A DNA stretch of 64,000 bases from Phallus indusiatus (Eukaryota; Basidiomycota; Agaricomycetes; Phallales; Phallaceae): contig JAQFWX010000007.1 of the NCBI GenBank assembly GCA_027605045.1, positions 1,969,710-2,033,709 of the forward strand. The letters are read 5' to 3'. Numbering within the stretch: the first letter of the stretch is position 1; each line of letters starts with the position of its first letter. The translations under genes and the position numbers were made by a program. Below the pieces are notes generated by a model that worked only from the letters and a program-made list of their open reading frames with translations, was not told the DNA's origin and did not search any database. Of this stretch, positions 11,862-20,639 are shown one piece after another.

Positions 11862-13512
11862 TCACTTGTCGCCATTTTGAAAATCCTCTACCTCTGTTGC
11901 AGCTACAGTCTCACCCTGGGTCAGAGCAGAGTCGCCACGTGCCTGGGCTTCTAACGCGTCTTTCTGGGCCAACAGGTGTGCGATATTGTCGTCCAATTCA
12001 TCAGGCTGAAGATACCGAATGTCGTATGCACGAGGGCATTCGCGAGCCCAATGGCCTGCTGCTCCACAACGATGACACCTGGTCGATTCTGGGCCTACAC
12101 GTCGACGTGCAGCGTCAACGTCCATCGGATCGTGCCTAACCTGGGGTGCAGGAGCAGAAACCGCAGGTCTAGGGGGCGGTGCGGGCATGATCTGGGGTAT
12201 AGGCCTGGGAGGTGGGTAGGCAGGAGCCTGGTAGGAAGGGGCAGGGGGCCTCCTCTGGATCTGAGGAATCTGGTACGACGTGAAAGGGGTGGAACAGGGT
12301 CGATTGAAGGGGATAGTCGCGGGATTTGTCTGAGCTGTTCCAGAGCCCACGAGTCGACGGCGAGCAGTGGTGAATGCCTCGTTGGAACACCTGTCCATGT
12401 CAAACATGCGTGCTTGCCTGATCCAGCCCTCGTAATCGTGAAGCGCGGGTCGGTCCTTCATCGTCGCTACCAGAGAGGCAATTGCCGGGTCCAAACCATT
12501 ACGAAAGTATGTGTTAATGGCGAGCCCTTCCGTAAAGCCAGCATGCTCAATGAGCACACGGAAGGCGTCTACATACTCTTCTACAGTCCTGTTGCCTTGG
12601 ATGTAGCGGTTGGAGTAGAGGGTGTTGATGGCATCCTCTTGCTCGGATTGTGGAAAGAAATCCGCCTTGAATCTTTCCCGAAAGGCGTTCCAGTCGGCGA
12701 AGGGCTTCTCTCCTCTTTGATACTTTTTCAGCATAGATTTGCTGAAGGTAAGGGCGCGGCCTTTGTCAGGGTACGCTACCGCCGTCTCTCATTTTCTTAT
12801 TTATTATCATCGGCATCATTTCTTTTCTATTTTATTTATCATTTCCATATTTTACTTTCGCTCTCCGTTTTCTTGTTCTGTCTCTATTCCACTTTCTCTA
12901 CTCGCGCGCTCGTACCCGGCGTGATGCCCGTGACATCACGTCGCTTAGGTTCGGCTTGGGCGCCTGGCACTTAGCTGTGTCAGGGCCGCACGCCGCGTCG
13001 TCGTTTTATGTATATAGTCGTTGTACCTAGAGTGAGGGTCCCTAAGCTTGTTCTCTTAGGATCCCCTCCCTCTAGCCTGAGCTGAGTAGCCCTAACAGCC
13101 TTCATTCATGTACAACATCGCCCAGCCGATCTTGAGTTCATCAGTCTCGAAGTCGCGACTGCATATACTCATGTAGAACTCGATGGTGTTCCAGAAGGCA
13201 CGACCCTTGGAGCGATCTCCGTTGAACGAAGGAGGTACAGCAGGTCGGGTATTTCAGGAAGAGCGCGAACTGGCTTGATGCTCATGAGCCGGTGGTTGTC
13301 CAGACGAGGACGTGTTGCCCACAGGGGGGTTTTGGGTTGGAGCAGCTCTAGCCGCGTCTCGGATGCTCTGTAGCACCTCAATCATCTGTGAGGCCTGGGA
13401 TTCCTGTCTGGCCATGCGGGCATCCATTTCCGCGAATTGCCGCATAATAATAGTCGCCACATCGTTGAGGGTGACGAGTGGGGGTGCAGAGGGTGGAGGA
13501 GAAGAGTCCATG
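11862..13512 (-). pseudogene. gag: gag of chromovirus A (interrupted)
   Basis: Starts at about 13512 (MDSSPPPSAPP), close downstream of the primer site. It contains the gag capsid region, including FWNTIEFYMS and later DWNAFRERFKADFFP. It ends with a zinc knuckle CHRCGAAGHWARECP (CX2CX4HX4C) that would package the RNA. The frame is broken by an in-frame TGA near 13255 (SSRSS*NTRPAV, looking like CGA to TGA) and by a solo LTR-A at 12764-13097. Codons continue in phase on both sides of each lesion (MNEG and RALTFS flank the LTR). It ends at the TGA at about 11862, overlapping the -1 pol frame. Confidence 0.9.
12764..13097 (+). mobile_element. Solo LTR-A inside gag
   Basis: 334 bp, TGTCAGGG...CCTAACA, with a perfect 5-bp target duplication GCCTT (12759-12763 and 13098-13102). 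It lies in the opposite orientation to the host element. It lacks one of the two tandem blocks found in the full LTR-A copies, which accounts for its shorter length. It formed by LTR-LTR recombination of a second element of the same family. Confidence 0.93.
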
Positions 13513-13662
13513 AGAGAGAGAAAGGAAAATGGGGTTTTTAAGATGGAGCAGAGGGGTCGGTTATAGACGGGACTCGAAGGAAAAATACGACACTGCGGTA
13601 GTCGGTGTCGAGCGCGATTTTTCAATAACGAGTGTCGATAAAAACGGCCAGTCTGCGAGTAG

Positions 13663-13673
13663 AAGCTTGTTCT
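13663..13673 (-). promoter_or_regulatory. Self-priming-type primer binding site
   Basis: On the minus strand AGAACAAGCTT starts two bases inside the 5' LTR edge. It is the exact reverse complement of AAGCTTGTTCT inside the LTR (13781 down to 13771). That motif lies about 27 nt downstream of a TATA-like GTATATAG (13815-13808), where transcription would start. This matches the Tf1/sushi mode, in which the RNA's own 5' end primes reverse transcription. Confidence 0.75.
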
Positions 13674-13675
13674 AC

Positions 13676-14642
13676 TGTTAGGGCTACTCAGCTCACACTA
13701 GAGGGAGGGGATCCTAAGTAATATATTGGAAGATAACTATACTACTCACCTAGAGGGAGGGGATCCTAAGAGAACAAGCTTAGGGACCCTCACTCTAGGT
13801 ACAGCTACTATATACATAAAACGACGATGCGGCGTGCGGCCCTGACACAGCTAAGTGCCAGGCGCTCAAGCCGAGCCTAAGCGACGTGATGTCACGGGCA
13901 TCACGCCGTGTACGAGCGCGCAACGCGCGCGAGTAGAGAAGGTGAAATATGGACGGAGAGAATAAACTAAGGCTCTCAACGGGTTGGATCCGCGGGTACG
14001 GGTACCCGTACCCGCGGGTCAGTGTCAAAAATTTGGGTATCCTCGACCTGACCCGGGTTTTGACCCGCGGGTCACGTGACAACCTGCGGGTAGGCAGGTC
14101 AACCTGTGACAACAGGTAATCTGCAGGTACCTGTGTGTTACCTGCAGGTAATGTCACGTGTGACTAGATGTTACTAGATTAAGTTATTAAGCGAGATGGG
14201 CGCTTATTTAAGCGCCCAACTTATCTTGTAGAGAATTAAAAAATATTGTTGACATATTTTTTTATTTCCATTTTAAGTAAGATTTGAGCTCTCTAGAGCC
14301 AAAATAAAAAAAAAATCACGACAAACACCACTTGAAAATCACCCACTTGTCACTATGTCTTATAGGGCGGGTTAGCACGGGTACCCGTGGTTTCGAAAAT
14401 GGCTACCTGTACCCGACCCGGGTCAATTAGGCGCCGGGTACCTGTGTGACGGGTACCCGTGACCTGCGGGTACGGATACAGGTACCTGCGGGTTAAACCT
14501 GTGCGACCTCTAACCCGTTGAGAGCCTTAGAATAAACGGATGGTAGAGGTAATGCACGGGAAATATAAATAAGATAGAAACAGATATATACCGATGATAA
14601 TAAATAAGGAAAAATGAGGGGATGCAGTAGCGTACCCTGACA
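13676..14642 (-). repeat. 5' LTR of chromovirus A, split by a MITE
   Basis: The LTR text runs 13676-13967, is interrupted by a 562-bp MITE, and resumes at 14530 to finish CCCTGACA at 14642. It contains the promoter-like GTATATAG and the proposed transcription start. Confidence 0.9.
13968..14529. mobile_element. 562-bp hAT-type MITE, copy 2
   Basis: Same terminal repeats as the copy at 9389-9950, in reverse orientation, with a perfect 8-bp target duplication GAATAAAC (13960-13967 and 14530-14537). It is inserted in the 5' LTR of chromovirus A. Only a few substitutions distinguish the two copies, which suggests recent mobilisation. Confidence 0.95.
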
Positions 14643-14889
14643 GAATGTACATATAGCTTCCTCGCTCTATCTACATTGCTCTATCCACGTCCGATCTATC
14701 TACAATGGCTCTATCTACAATGGCTCTATCCATGTCCGATCCATCTCAAATCGCTCCATCTTGTACAAAATGTCAGGGAGCATGCAGGGAAATTATTGAT
14801 GATAGATCGCGAAGGATCCATCACACATCTGAAAAAGGAGGAGATTCTGTTCGTAAGAAATTGTTGTATGACAAGCATGATAATCACAC
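14643..14889 (+). other. Short possible ORF fragment
   Basis: Contains an open frame from about 14705 with a CTKCQGAC cysteine cluster and a basic tail, running into the solo LTR at 14890. The upstream part has repeated CTATCTACAATGG words. It may be the broken 5' exon of a transposon or host gene. No family is recognised. Confidence 0.25.
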
Positions 14890-15209
14890 TGTAACGCTTC
14901 GTTACTTTTTATAGTGTACTGCGTACGGTACACAAGTTTTATCACGCTGTAGTCCTCACACCAATATAACAGACCAAGGGTGCTGTATTATGATGGTGTA
15001 AAAACAAAATGCGCGTGCTGAATCAGCACGCGCGTAACTACTACTAATGTACAGTTATTACATAATGGCTCGCCGCGTCACGGCGAGCCAGAGGCGTTAA
15101 GCGCCTCTATTATTAGAAGTACTAATAGTAATTACTGCAGAGGGCGAAGCCCTCTGCATATGCCCAAGTGGCATATACTCAATCCACCGCATACGGTGGA
15201 TCCGTTACA
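14890..15209 (+). mobile_element. Solo LTR, palindrome-rich family
   Basis: 320 bp, starting TGTAACG and ending CCGTTACA, with a perfect 5-bp target duplication CACAC (14885-14889 and 15210-15214). It is tiled with hairpins: GTAACG/CGTTAC, GTGTAC/GTACAC, CGCGTGCTGA/TCAGCACGCG, GGCTCGCCG/CGGCGAGCC, AGAGGCG/CGCCTCT, GCAGAGGGC/GCCCTCTGC, ATATGCC/GGCATAT and ATCCACCG/CGGTGGAT. It has no similarity to LTR-A or LTR-B. It shares terminal bases and architecture with the complete element at 18963-20941. Confidence 0.88.
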
Positions 15210-15226
15210 CACACCTAGCCTAACCA

Positions 15227-17826
15227 TTAAAGCCTCATGTCAACTTCAGCATCTGAGTTTTTCAAATAGAGTTGTGCTTTGTTCCACGACTCTTGACACT
15301 CAGACGCCCGTTGCTGATAATAATGGCTGATTCGAAAGCAGTACACTCGTTTTCCATTTTCATTTGTGGCTGCCATTGAACTCCACGCATGAGCCAATCG
15401 GATGTACCCACGATGTATTCGGTCAAAGTCTGCCTCTCGAAGAAAGATTTCTTCTTGCCACCGTTCTGCTGCTGCTCGTGTTTTGAACCATCTGACCCGA
15501 GATACTGAATCATACTTGAAATCAATTACAAAGGTATTAGAAATACACAAACTTACCTTCATTGTTCCACTCTTCAAACCCATTTTTAGCTTGAACACTG
15601 TGCTGCCAGATCCATGGCTCTCGCAACCTGCTTTCACCAAGATGAAGCACTTTTGTAGGGTCTTTCATCCACAGATCAGTACTTTTGTCAAGTGGTAAAT
15701 ATACCTTAGCAATCTCTGGTTTACGTTCGAAAGCACCAAGGTTGAGCAAGGCTTGGCGAGCAATGTTGTACACCTCTGCGGACTGGATTTTTTTGCGATG
15801 AATTCGCTGAAGAAGGGCGGACGCTCGGGTAGTTGATCCTGTGCCAAACGCATGCTTTTTTTTCTGACTTTGAGCTGTCACCTCAGTGTGAATATCATTG
15901 CGCAGAGACTCTAAGGCATCATTCGCTTGTCCGCATCGAAGTTGGGTCTCAATATCTTCTGCTGATGCCAGTCCGAATTCCTGACGCTGACGAGATGAGA
16001 AGTCAGAAGGTAATCCAATTGTAATGTTCTCAGGATCGTCATAGTTTGATATATCCAGTTCAGCGTCTTCGGCGATCAACGGAAAACGGACGGTAAGTTC
16101 CTTCACCCAACGCTGAATATTAACCGTAAGTTTGAGATGCTGGGTCTTAAGGTCTTGGTACTCCCGACTGTCGATGTTATCTGGTACCAGATTTCTCCTA
16201 ATTCGCAGATCATATCTATTAAAATGTAAATAGCTTATGTAACGGAGAAACTTTCATACACATACTGTGCAACTTGCAGCTGAATGCCTGTTTGGATAAA
16301 AGAAACGAGAGTTTGTCGGCTAAGATGGGGGAAGTTCGCATTTGATTGTACATCAACTTGAAGCTCTTCGTTCAGCAACTGTCAAGCAATCTGTGCTTGA
16401 GAGGGATCTCCACGACTTTAAGTTCAGAATACAGAAATATAAAACAATGAAAACTCACATTTGGAACGCTGGCTCTTGTATACGCTTTCCCACTCTCCAG
16501 TAAGGTTTTGATATGGGAAAACGTCCTTCGTGCGTAGTTCAGCAATTGTATTGGGTGCTAAACACTCCGACGCTCCCTGAAATGCTAATACAGCAGTCAT
16601 GAATTCATCCACTGCTTCGATGTAATGATTGTATGTACTTTGGACTGTTAAAAAATAATAAGTCAAGTAAACATATTAAAAGAAGTGTTCAGAACTACCG
16701 ATGCGCTGGTTTTTCCGGATGTTCCAGTCCATGTGATTATCTTCAATGACTTCGTGTCGATGGCCTGCATTCATCTCACGAAGACTACTACTCTGTTGAT
16801 TATCTTCTGCCCATATAGCTTCAATACCTTCTCCGTAGACTCTGCCAAATCCAGGTAGGTGATTGCACGACCACCGGATTTGACATTCTTCGACATGCCC
16901 CACAATATGCTTTTTGGGGATGGCATGATGAAGTCTATGAATTATGGGCAATAAATGATGGAAATGCTTGTCAAACCTTTCGGTAATTTTCTTCGAATAT
17001 TGGCATACAATGTCATATGTGTGAGCTACTTGATCGGGCACCGGCACCCAGCTTAAAGCTCCAGCTAATGCATAGTCAGCATTGGCATATCTATACTCGG
17101 CGATTAATCAAATTTTAGCAAGGAGAATACTGATTTAGAACTTACCGTTCCCCCTTTTGGAGGTCATTCTGTCCTCCAGGTCGAAAACAGTCGTGACGAC
17201 AAACCACCGCCATTACACCTGTAACGTCCATATGTTTAAACTTCAGTATATTTTGTAGGCTTACGGCCTTAAGATTTGAGCATTCGCTCTTCTATTGTCA
17301 ATGTGTTCATAAGTTGGTTCAGAGTCTGAGAAAGATCTCAAAGCTACCTCATCCGCATTGGTGACAGACTTAAGATAATTCTTGAAATCTTCTCCGCGTG
17401 GATAAAACCCACAGCCTTCAAATAAAGAGACATCTTCTTGATCTCGTTTGGTTTTGGACTTCAGCTGATTTCGAAAGTTGGCGTCCTGGTGTAAAAATAG
17501 ACGATGAATGAAACTGCAAAGTCTTCATTGAGATATGGCTGACGAAACACAGCTGAAAAACGTACGCTCTATCCGCTGACGTGTCTTTCCAATTGTCGGG
17601 CATATTGAATCCGGGCTCAGGGCATGCCACACAGGGCATGGCAATCAATCCAGGTTGTCGCCCCGTCCTAAGATGTTCATCTATCCCAAATGCCTGGCCG
17701 CTGTTAAATAATGCGGTTACATAGCGGTAGAATCGGGTAGTGTTTGACAACTGAGAGATGTAGCTCTAGATAATGTTTAGATGTTAGTACATGTAGTACA
17801 CCTAATACGTCTGATTAAAATATACC
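15227..17826 (-). pseudogene. KDZ-family transposase, N-terminally truncated
   Basis: A multi-exon transposase of the Kyakuja-Dileera-Zisupton type, found in fungal DNA transposons. Reading right to left it has a cysteine segment (CVACPEPGFNMPDNW, about 17640-17590) and QDANFR (about 17490), which carries the first catalytic Asp. Then come VVCRHDCFRPGGQNDLQKGER (about 17210-17140), THTYDIVCQY-like text with the second Asp (about 17010), and GEGIEAIWAEDN (about 16820) with the catalytic Glu. The C-terminal helical part (16106-15227) contains FKTRAAAERWQEE. The 5' part, with any CxC-type cysteine domain, is cut off by the solo LTR at 17827. No terminal inverted repeats were identified. Confidence 0.8.
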
Positions 17827-18221
17827 TGTTAGGGCTACTCAGCTCACACTAGAGGGAGGGGATCCTAAGAGAATATATTGGGGGAGAACTAACTACTCAC
17901 CTAGAGGGAGGGGATCCTAAGAGAACAAGCTTAGGGACCCTCACTCTAGGGACTGCGACTATATACATGAAAAACGATAGCGCGGCGTGCGGCCCTGACA
18001 CAGCTAAGTGCCAGACGCCCAAACCGAACATAAGCGACGTGACGCCGTAGGCGTCACGCCGGGTCTGACGCGCGCGCGCGAGTAGAGAAAGTGGAATAGA
18101 GACAGAGGGAGCAAACGGAGGGTGGAGATAATATATGGGAAATATAATTAAAGTAGAGGGAAATATATACCGATGATAATAAATGAGGAAAAATGAGGGG
18201 ACGCGGTAGCGTACCCTGACA
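17827..18221 (-). mobile_element. Solo LTR-A
   Basis: 395 bp, TGTTAGGG...CCCTGACA in + coordinates, more diverged from chromovirus A than its own two LTRs are from each other. The flanks (ATACC and GTATC) do not match, so it may derive from recombination between different insertions rather than a simple solo-LTR event. It truncates the KDZ transposase. Confidence 0.88.
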
Positions 18222-18957
18222 GTATCCCCATCTAACATCGAGCTTCGTTGTCAAGTACCGATATCCGGGAACGGTAATAGATACTGTAATGTATTTTAGT
18301 CGCTGAATATAACACCAATAACTGTCACCATTGGTTGACGACAATCAGGACTTGGCCTCAACCTATAAGAGGTTGTGCCACGACAGTCTTCTTCAGGATT
18401 TGTCCTGACATTCGTCACGAGCGTCGAGTTCGTCAAGGACGTTTCTGATGTGTGCGTTCCGAGCTTTGAGAGCCGCGAGCTGTATCTCGTATTGAATGAT
18501 ATCAAGCTCGACGATAATGAAGAAAACTTCAAGATGTAGCTCTCGGCAACGACGGATGGCTTCCGTCGCTGCAAGTCTCGAGGGAAGGTCTCGATGTTCA
18601 ATGATGAATAGAATAGAGAAGGAGAGTTGTTATAGAGATATCGAACTACGTTCGATATTAAGTCTGAAGAACTATCTACGTGTATGCTAGGGTTTATATA
18701 CACGTCAGATAAATAATTCTAGCTCAGTTCGAAATAGATTCCGAACTTGAGAAATGTAAACAAGTCGTGAGATTCGTAAGTAATATCAATATATGCAGGG
18801 TATGATGTCTCATGTGATGAACATGAGGTGTGCGGGGATGAGAGCTGTGCATACATGGACCTACGTTCGTCATCTATGATCTCATAACCAGAACGTGCGT
18901 GGAATATTCTAGAAAGGCCTTTCCACGGATGTTCCAGGAGTTAAGAGAGACGGGTAC
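18222..18957. other. Unidentified repeat-like DNA with an open frame lacking a start
   Basis: The minus strand carries an open frame (about 18620-18395) with a helical, charged composition (for example LAALKARNAHIRNVLDEL), but it has an upstream stop and no ATG. A TATA-like TATATACACG lies at about 18695. It is probably the remnant of another transposon into which the hairpin-tiled element inserted; the same ancestral sequence resumes at 20947. Confidence 0.35.
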
Positions 18958-18962
18958 GTCTC

Positions 18963-19264
18963 TGTAACGGATTTGGGATATAGGAATGGGCCCCCCTGGG
19001 GCCCATTAATGGCCTAGTGCCCATGCAGTGCCTTTGGCACTGCAGCAGTAGTACTTGCGCGTCACAGCGTGACGCTTAAGCGCCCGTCACACCCTTACAG
19101 CGGTGTGACCAGTAGTTACATTAGTTAATCTTAATTTTACCACTACTACTGCATGTAATTCCCTATTAGCCTTATTGAGCAATAGACAGGAATTCTGTGC
19201 ACTTGTGGGAAAATAAGAAAAACCCTTTATCAGACCCCCCTGTGGTCTGATAAAAACTGTTACA
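18963..19264 (+). repeat. 5' LTR of the hairpin-tiled element
   Basis: 302 bp. The hairpins are ATGGGCCCC/GGGGCCCAT (18986-19006), GCAGTGCC/GGCACTGC (19025-19043), GCGTCAC/GTGACGC (19059-19075), GTCACACC/GGTGTGAC (19086-19109) and TTTATCAGACC/GGTCTGATAAA (19226-19254). No promoter element is evident. Confidence 0.92.
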
Positions 19265-19292
19265 TCTTTTTGCACAGCTCCATCCACAGATA

Positions 19293-20327
19293 GTGGAGCT
19301 ATTGCTGAACTCTATGTCTGCATCCATCCATCCCTCTGCTTCTGATAAGCAGAGTAAAAAAGTCCTAGGCTATGTCCTAGATACTTTTCAGAGACTGAAA
19401 AGTACCCATTCTGAGTCATCAATGATCAGAAGGTCTGCCAGATTGGCAGATGAACTTCAAGAGCTGGATGCTCTTCTGTCCTCTGCAGGTGACTGCAGAT
19501 TAAAAATTGATAACCCTGTTTTACCCAGGGTAATCTACCTGAGCCCAGGTGCCTATGACCTGGCTCTGGCACTCTTTAAGACATTGAGTGCTTCATTTTA
19601 CCAGAGGTGGAGGATAACCCCTCCTCCTCATGTCTCCCAGCCTGCCCCTGCAGGCAGGGAAGGTCCCCAGGCTAGTTCAGCCTGTAGTTCCATCACTACT
19701 AGTGATGTAAAAGCTGGAAAAAGGGTTCTCAGACTCCTCCCAGCTCCCCAGGCAGCTCCAGAGGTACCCACTCCTCCTGCCTGTCCCCCTGCTCCTCCTA
19801 AGAGCAGAAAACCTTCTGGAGTCGCTCCAGATGATCTTCCCAAGCCTATAAGGGAAGGAAAACATGCTGAGAAGCATCCCAGCTCCTCAGCAACATCCTC
19901 TGAGACCAGGAGGGCATGTGCTCCTCCTACCTCAGTTCCTGTCCTTTCTGACAGGAAGGACACACCTGGGTTCGTCCCAGGTGATCTTTCCATCACTAAA
20001 AGTGATGATAAACTTGCTGTGGTGCTTTTTTGCCCCCCAGCAAAGTCCCCAAAGGCTGTGGAGGCATGTGCTCCTCCTGCCTCTGCTCCACCTGTCCTTA
20101 AGGACAGGAAACCATCACAGGGTAGTAGTTCTGCTACCTTACCAAAGAAAAGACCATTTGACAGTGTCAATGGACCCTCCCTTTTCTTTGGAACACTGCC
20201 CCAGGCCCCCATCTCCTCCTCAGTGAGGTGGGGCAGTGATTTCCCAAGGAAAAGAGTCAGATTTTCTGACTCTGATACATCTGCTAGTCATAGCAGATTC
20301 TCCAGGGATCTTTTTAAGGTTCCCTGA
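19293..20327 (+). CDS. Pro/Ser/Lys-rich ORF of the hairpin-tiled element
   Basis: 344 codons, ATG to TGA, beginning 28 bp after the 5' LTR. The first ~110 residues look structured (a helical region with RSARLADELQELDALL, then VIYLSPGAYDLALALFKTL). Residues of about 115-290 are Pro/Ala/Ser-rich and probably disordered. The C-terminus is basic and Ser-rich (FPRKRVRFSDSD). I recognise no gag, protease or polymerase motif. The DNA of the whole ORF is tiled with more than 25 short inverted repeats, so codon choice is constrained by base pairing. It may be a gag-like RNA-binding protein packaging its own structured RNA, but that is inference. The nucleotide pattern alone may also have produced an open frame. 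Confidence 0.65.
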   Translation: MELLLNSMSASIHPSASDKQSKKVLGYVLDTFQRLKSTHSESSMIRRSARLADELQELDALLSSAGDCRLKIDNPVLPRVIYLSPGAYDLALALFKTLSASFYQRWRITPPPHVSQPAPAGREGPQASSACSSITTSDVKAGKRVLRLLPAPQAAPEVPTPPACPPAPPKSRKPSGVAPDDLPKPIREGKHAEKHPSSSATSSETRRACAPPTSVPVLSDRKDTPGFVPGDLSITKSDDKLAVVLFCPPAKSPKAVEACAPPASAPPVLKDRKPSQGSSSATLPKKRPFDSVNGPSLFFGTLPQAPISSSVRWGSDFPRKRVRFSDSDTSASHSRFSRDLFKVP

Positions 20328-20639
20328 CCACTTACAGGATGGATAATTCTGTCAGTCTGCTGCCATGCTCCCAGTGATTTATCTCAGTCATTTTTGGGCT
20401 ACAGCGGACTTATTATTGGACTTAAATGGTCCAGTACATTCCCTCATCATCACCTGATGAGTTTTATTTATTTTTATTTTGTCCTTCCTTTCCCATTTCC
20501 ATTCCTTATTCCCCCCTCCCTATTTGCGCTTTTGCGCGTCACGCGTCACGCGTGACTGTCACGTTACGCGCCGCGTGACAATCCCTTTTCTCCTGCCTTT
20601 TCTTCAGTTTGACTTGGTTCCCAAGTCAGCCGGGGAAGA

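Larger units (their letters stand above)
3367..11865 (-). pseudogene. pol: pol of chromovirus A (interrupted)
   Basis: The polyprotein reads right to left. The protease has DTGAS at about residue 102. The reverse transcriptase has YIDD at about residue 491. RNase H is split by a MITE at 9389-9950 and by a hAT at 5573-9185. The integrase (5523-4378) has an HHCC zinc finger (HHDTKLGGHPG ... CDMC) and the D,D,E triad (VDFIVELP, ISDRGPQF, GQTERVN). After a solo LTR at 4019-4377 comes the C-terminal GPF/Y region, then a chromodomain (about 3590-3430) that in this family tethers integration to chromatin marks. The pol frame is -1 relative to gag, with a few bases of overlap, which suggests frameshift translation. 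In-frame TGA codons occur near 9204 (within EEW*HFLEGA) and near 4432 (within LDTG*HPRMGFEP). Both look like CGA-to-TGA changes. The gene cannot be functional. Confidence 0.92.
2959..14642 (-). mobile_element. Ty3/Gypsy chromovirus A, nested and inactive
   Basis: A minus-strand LTR retrotransposon with gag, pol (protease, reverse transcriptase, RNase H, integrase) and a C-terminal chromodomain. Gag has a CX2CX4HX4C zinc knuckle, the protease has DTGAS, and the reverse transcriptase has YIDD. Removing later insertions leaves about 6.9 kb. The 3' LTR is at 2959-3355. The 5' LTR is at 13676-14642 and is split by a 562-bp MITE. A polypurine tract abuts the 3' LTR (3356-3369), and a self-priming-type primer site abuts the 5' LTR (13663-13673). 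Insertions inside it are a solo LTR-B (4019-4377), an autonomous hAT (5573-9185), two MITEs (9389-9950, 13968-14529) and a solo LTR-A (12764-13097). Three in-frame TGA codons also disable it. The 5-bp flanks (ATCCC and GAATG) do not match, so the ends may have recombined. Confidence 0.93.

Noticed and set aside
2954..14647. Target-site duplication for chromovirus A
   Set aside because: The flanks are ATCCC and GAATG; no match, so no simple duplication is claimed.
17822..18226. Target-site duplication for the solo LTR-A
   Set aside because: ATACC and GTATC do not match, even allowing one change.
19087..19287. Minus-strand ORF of 66 codons, repeated at 20764-20997
   Set aside because: It lies in the LTR of the hairpin-tiled element and recurs only because the LTR is duplicated.
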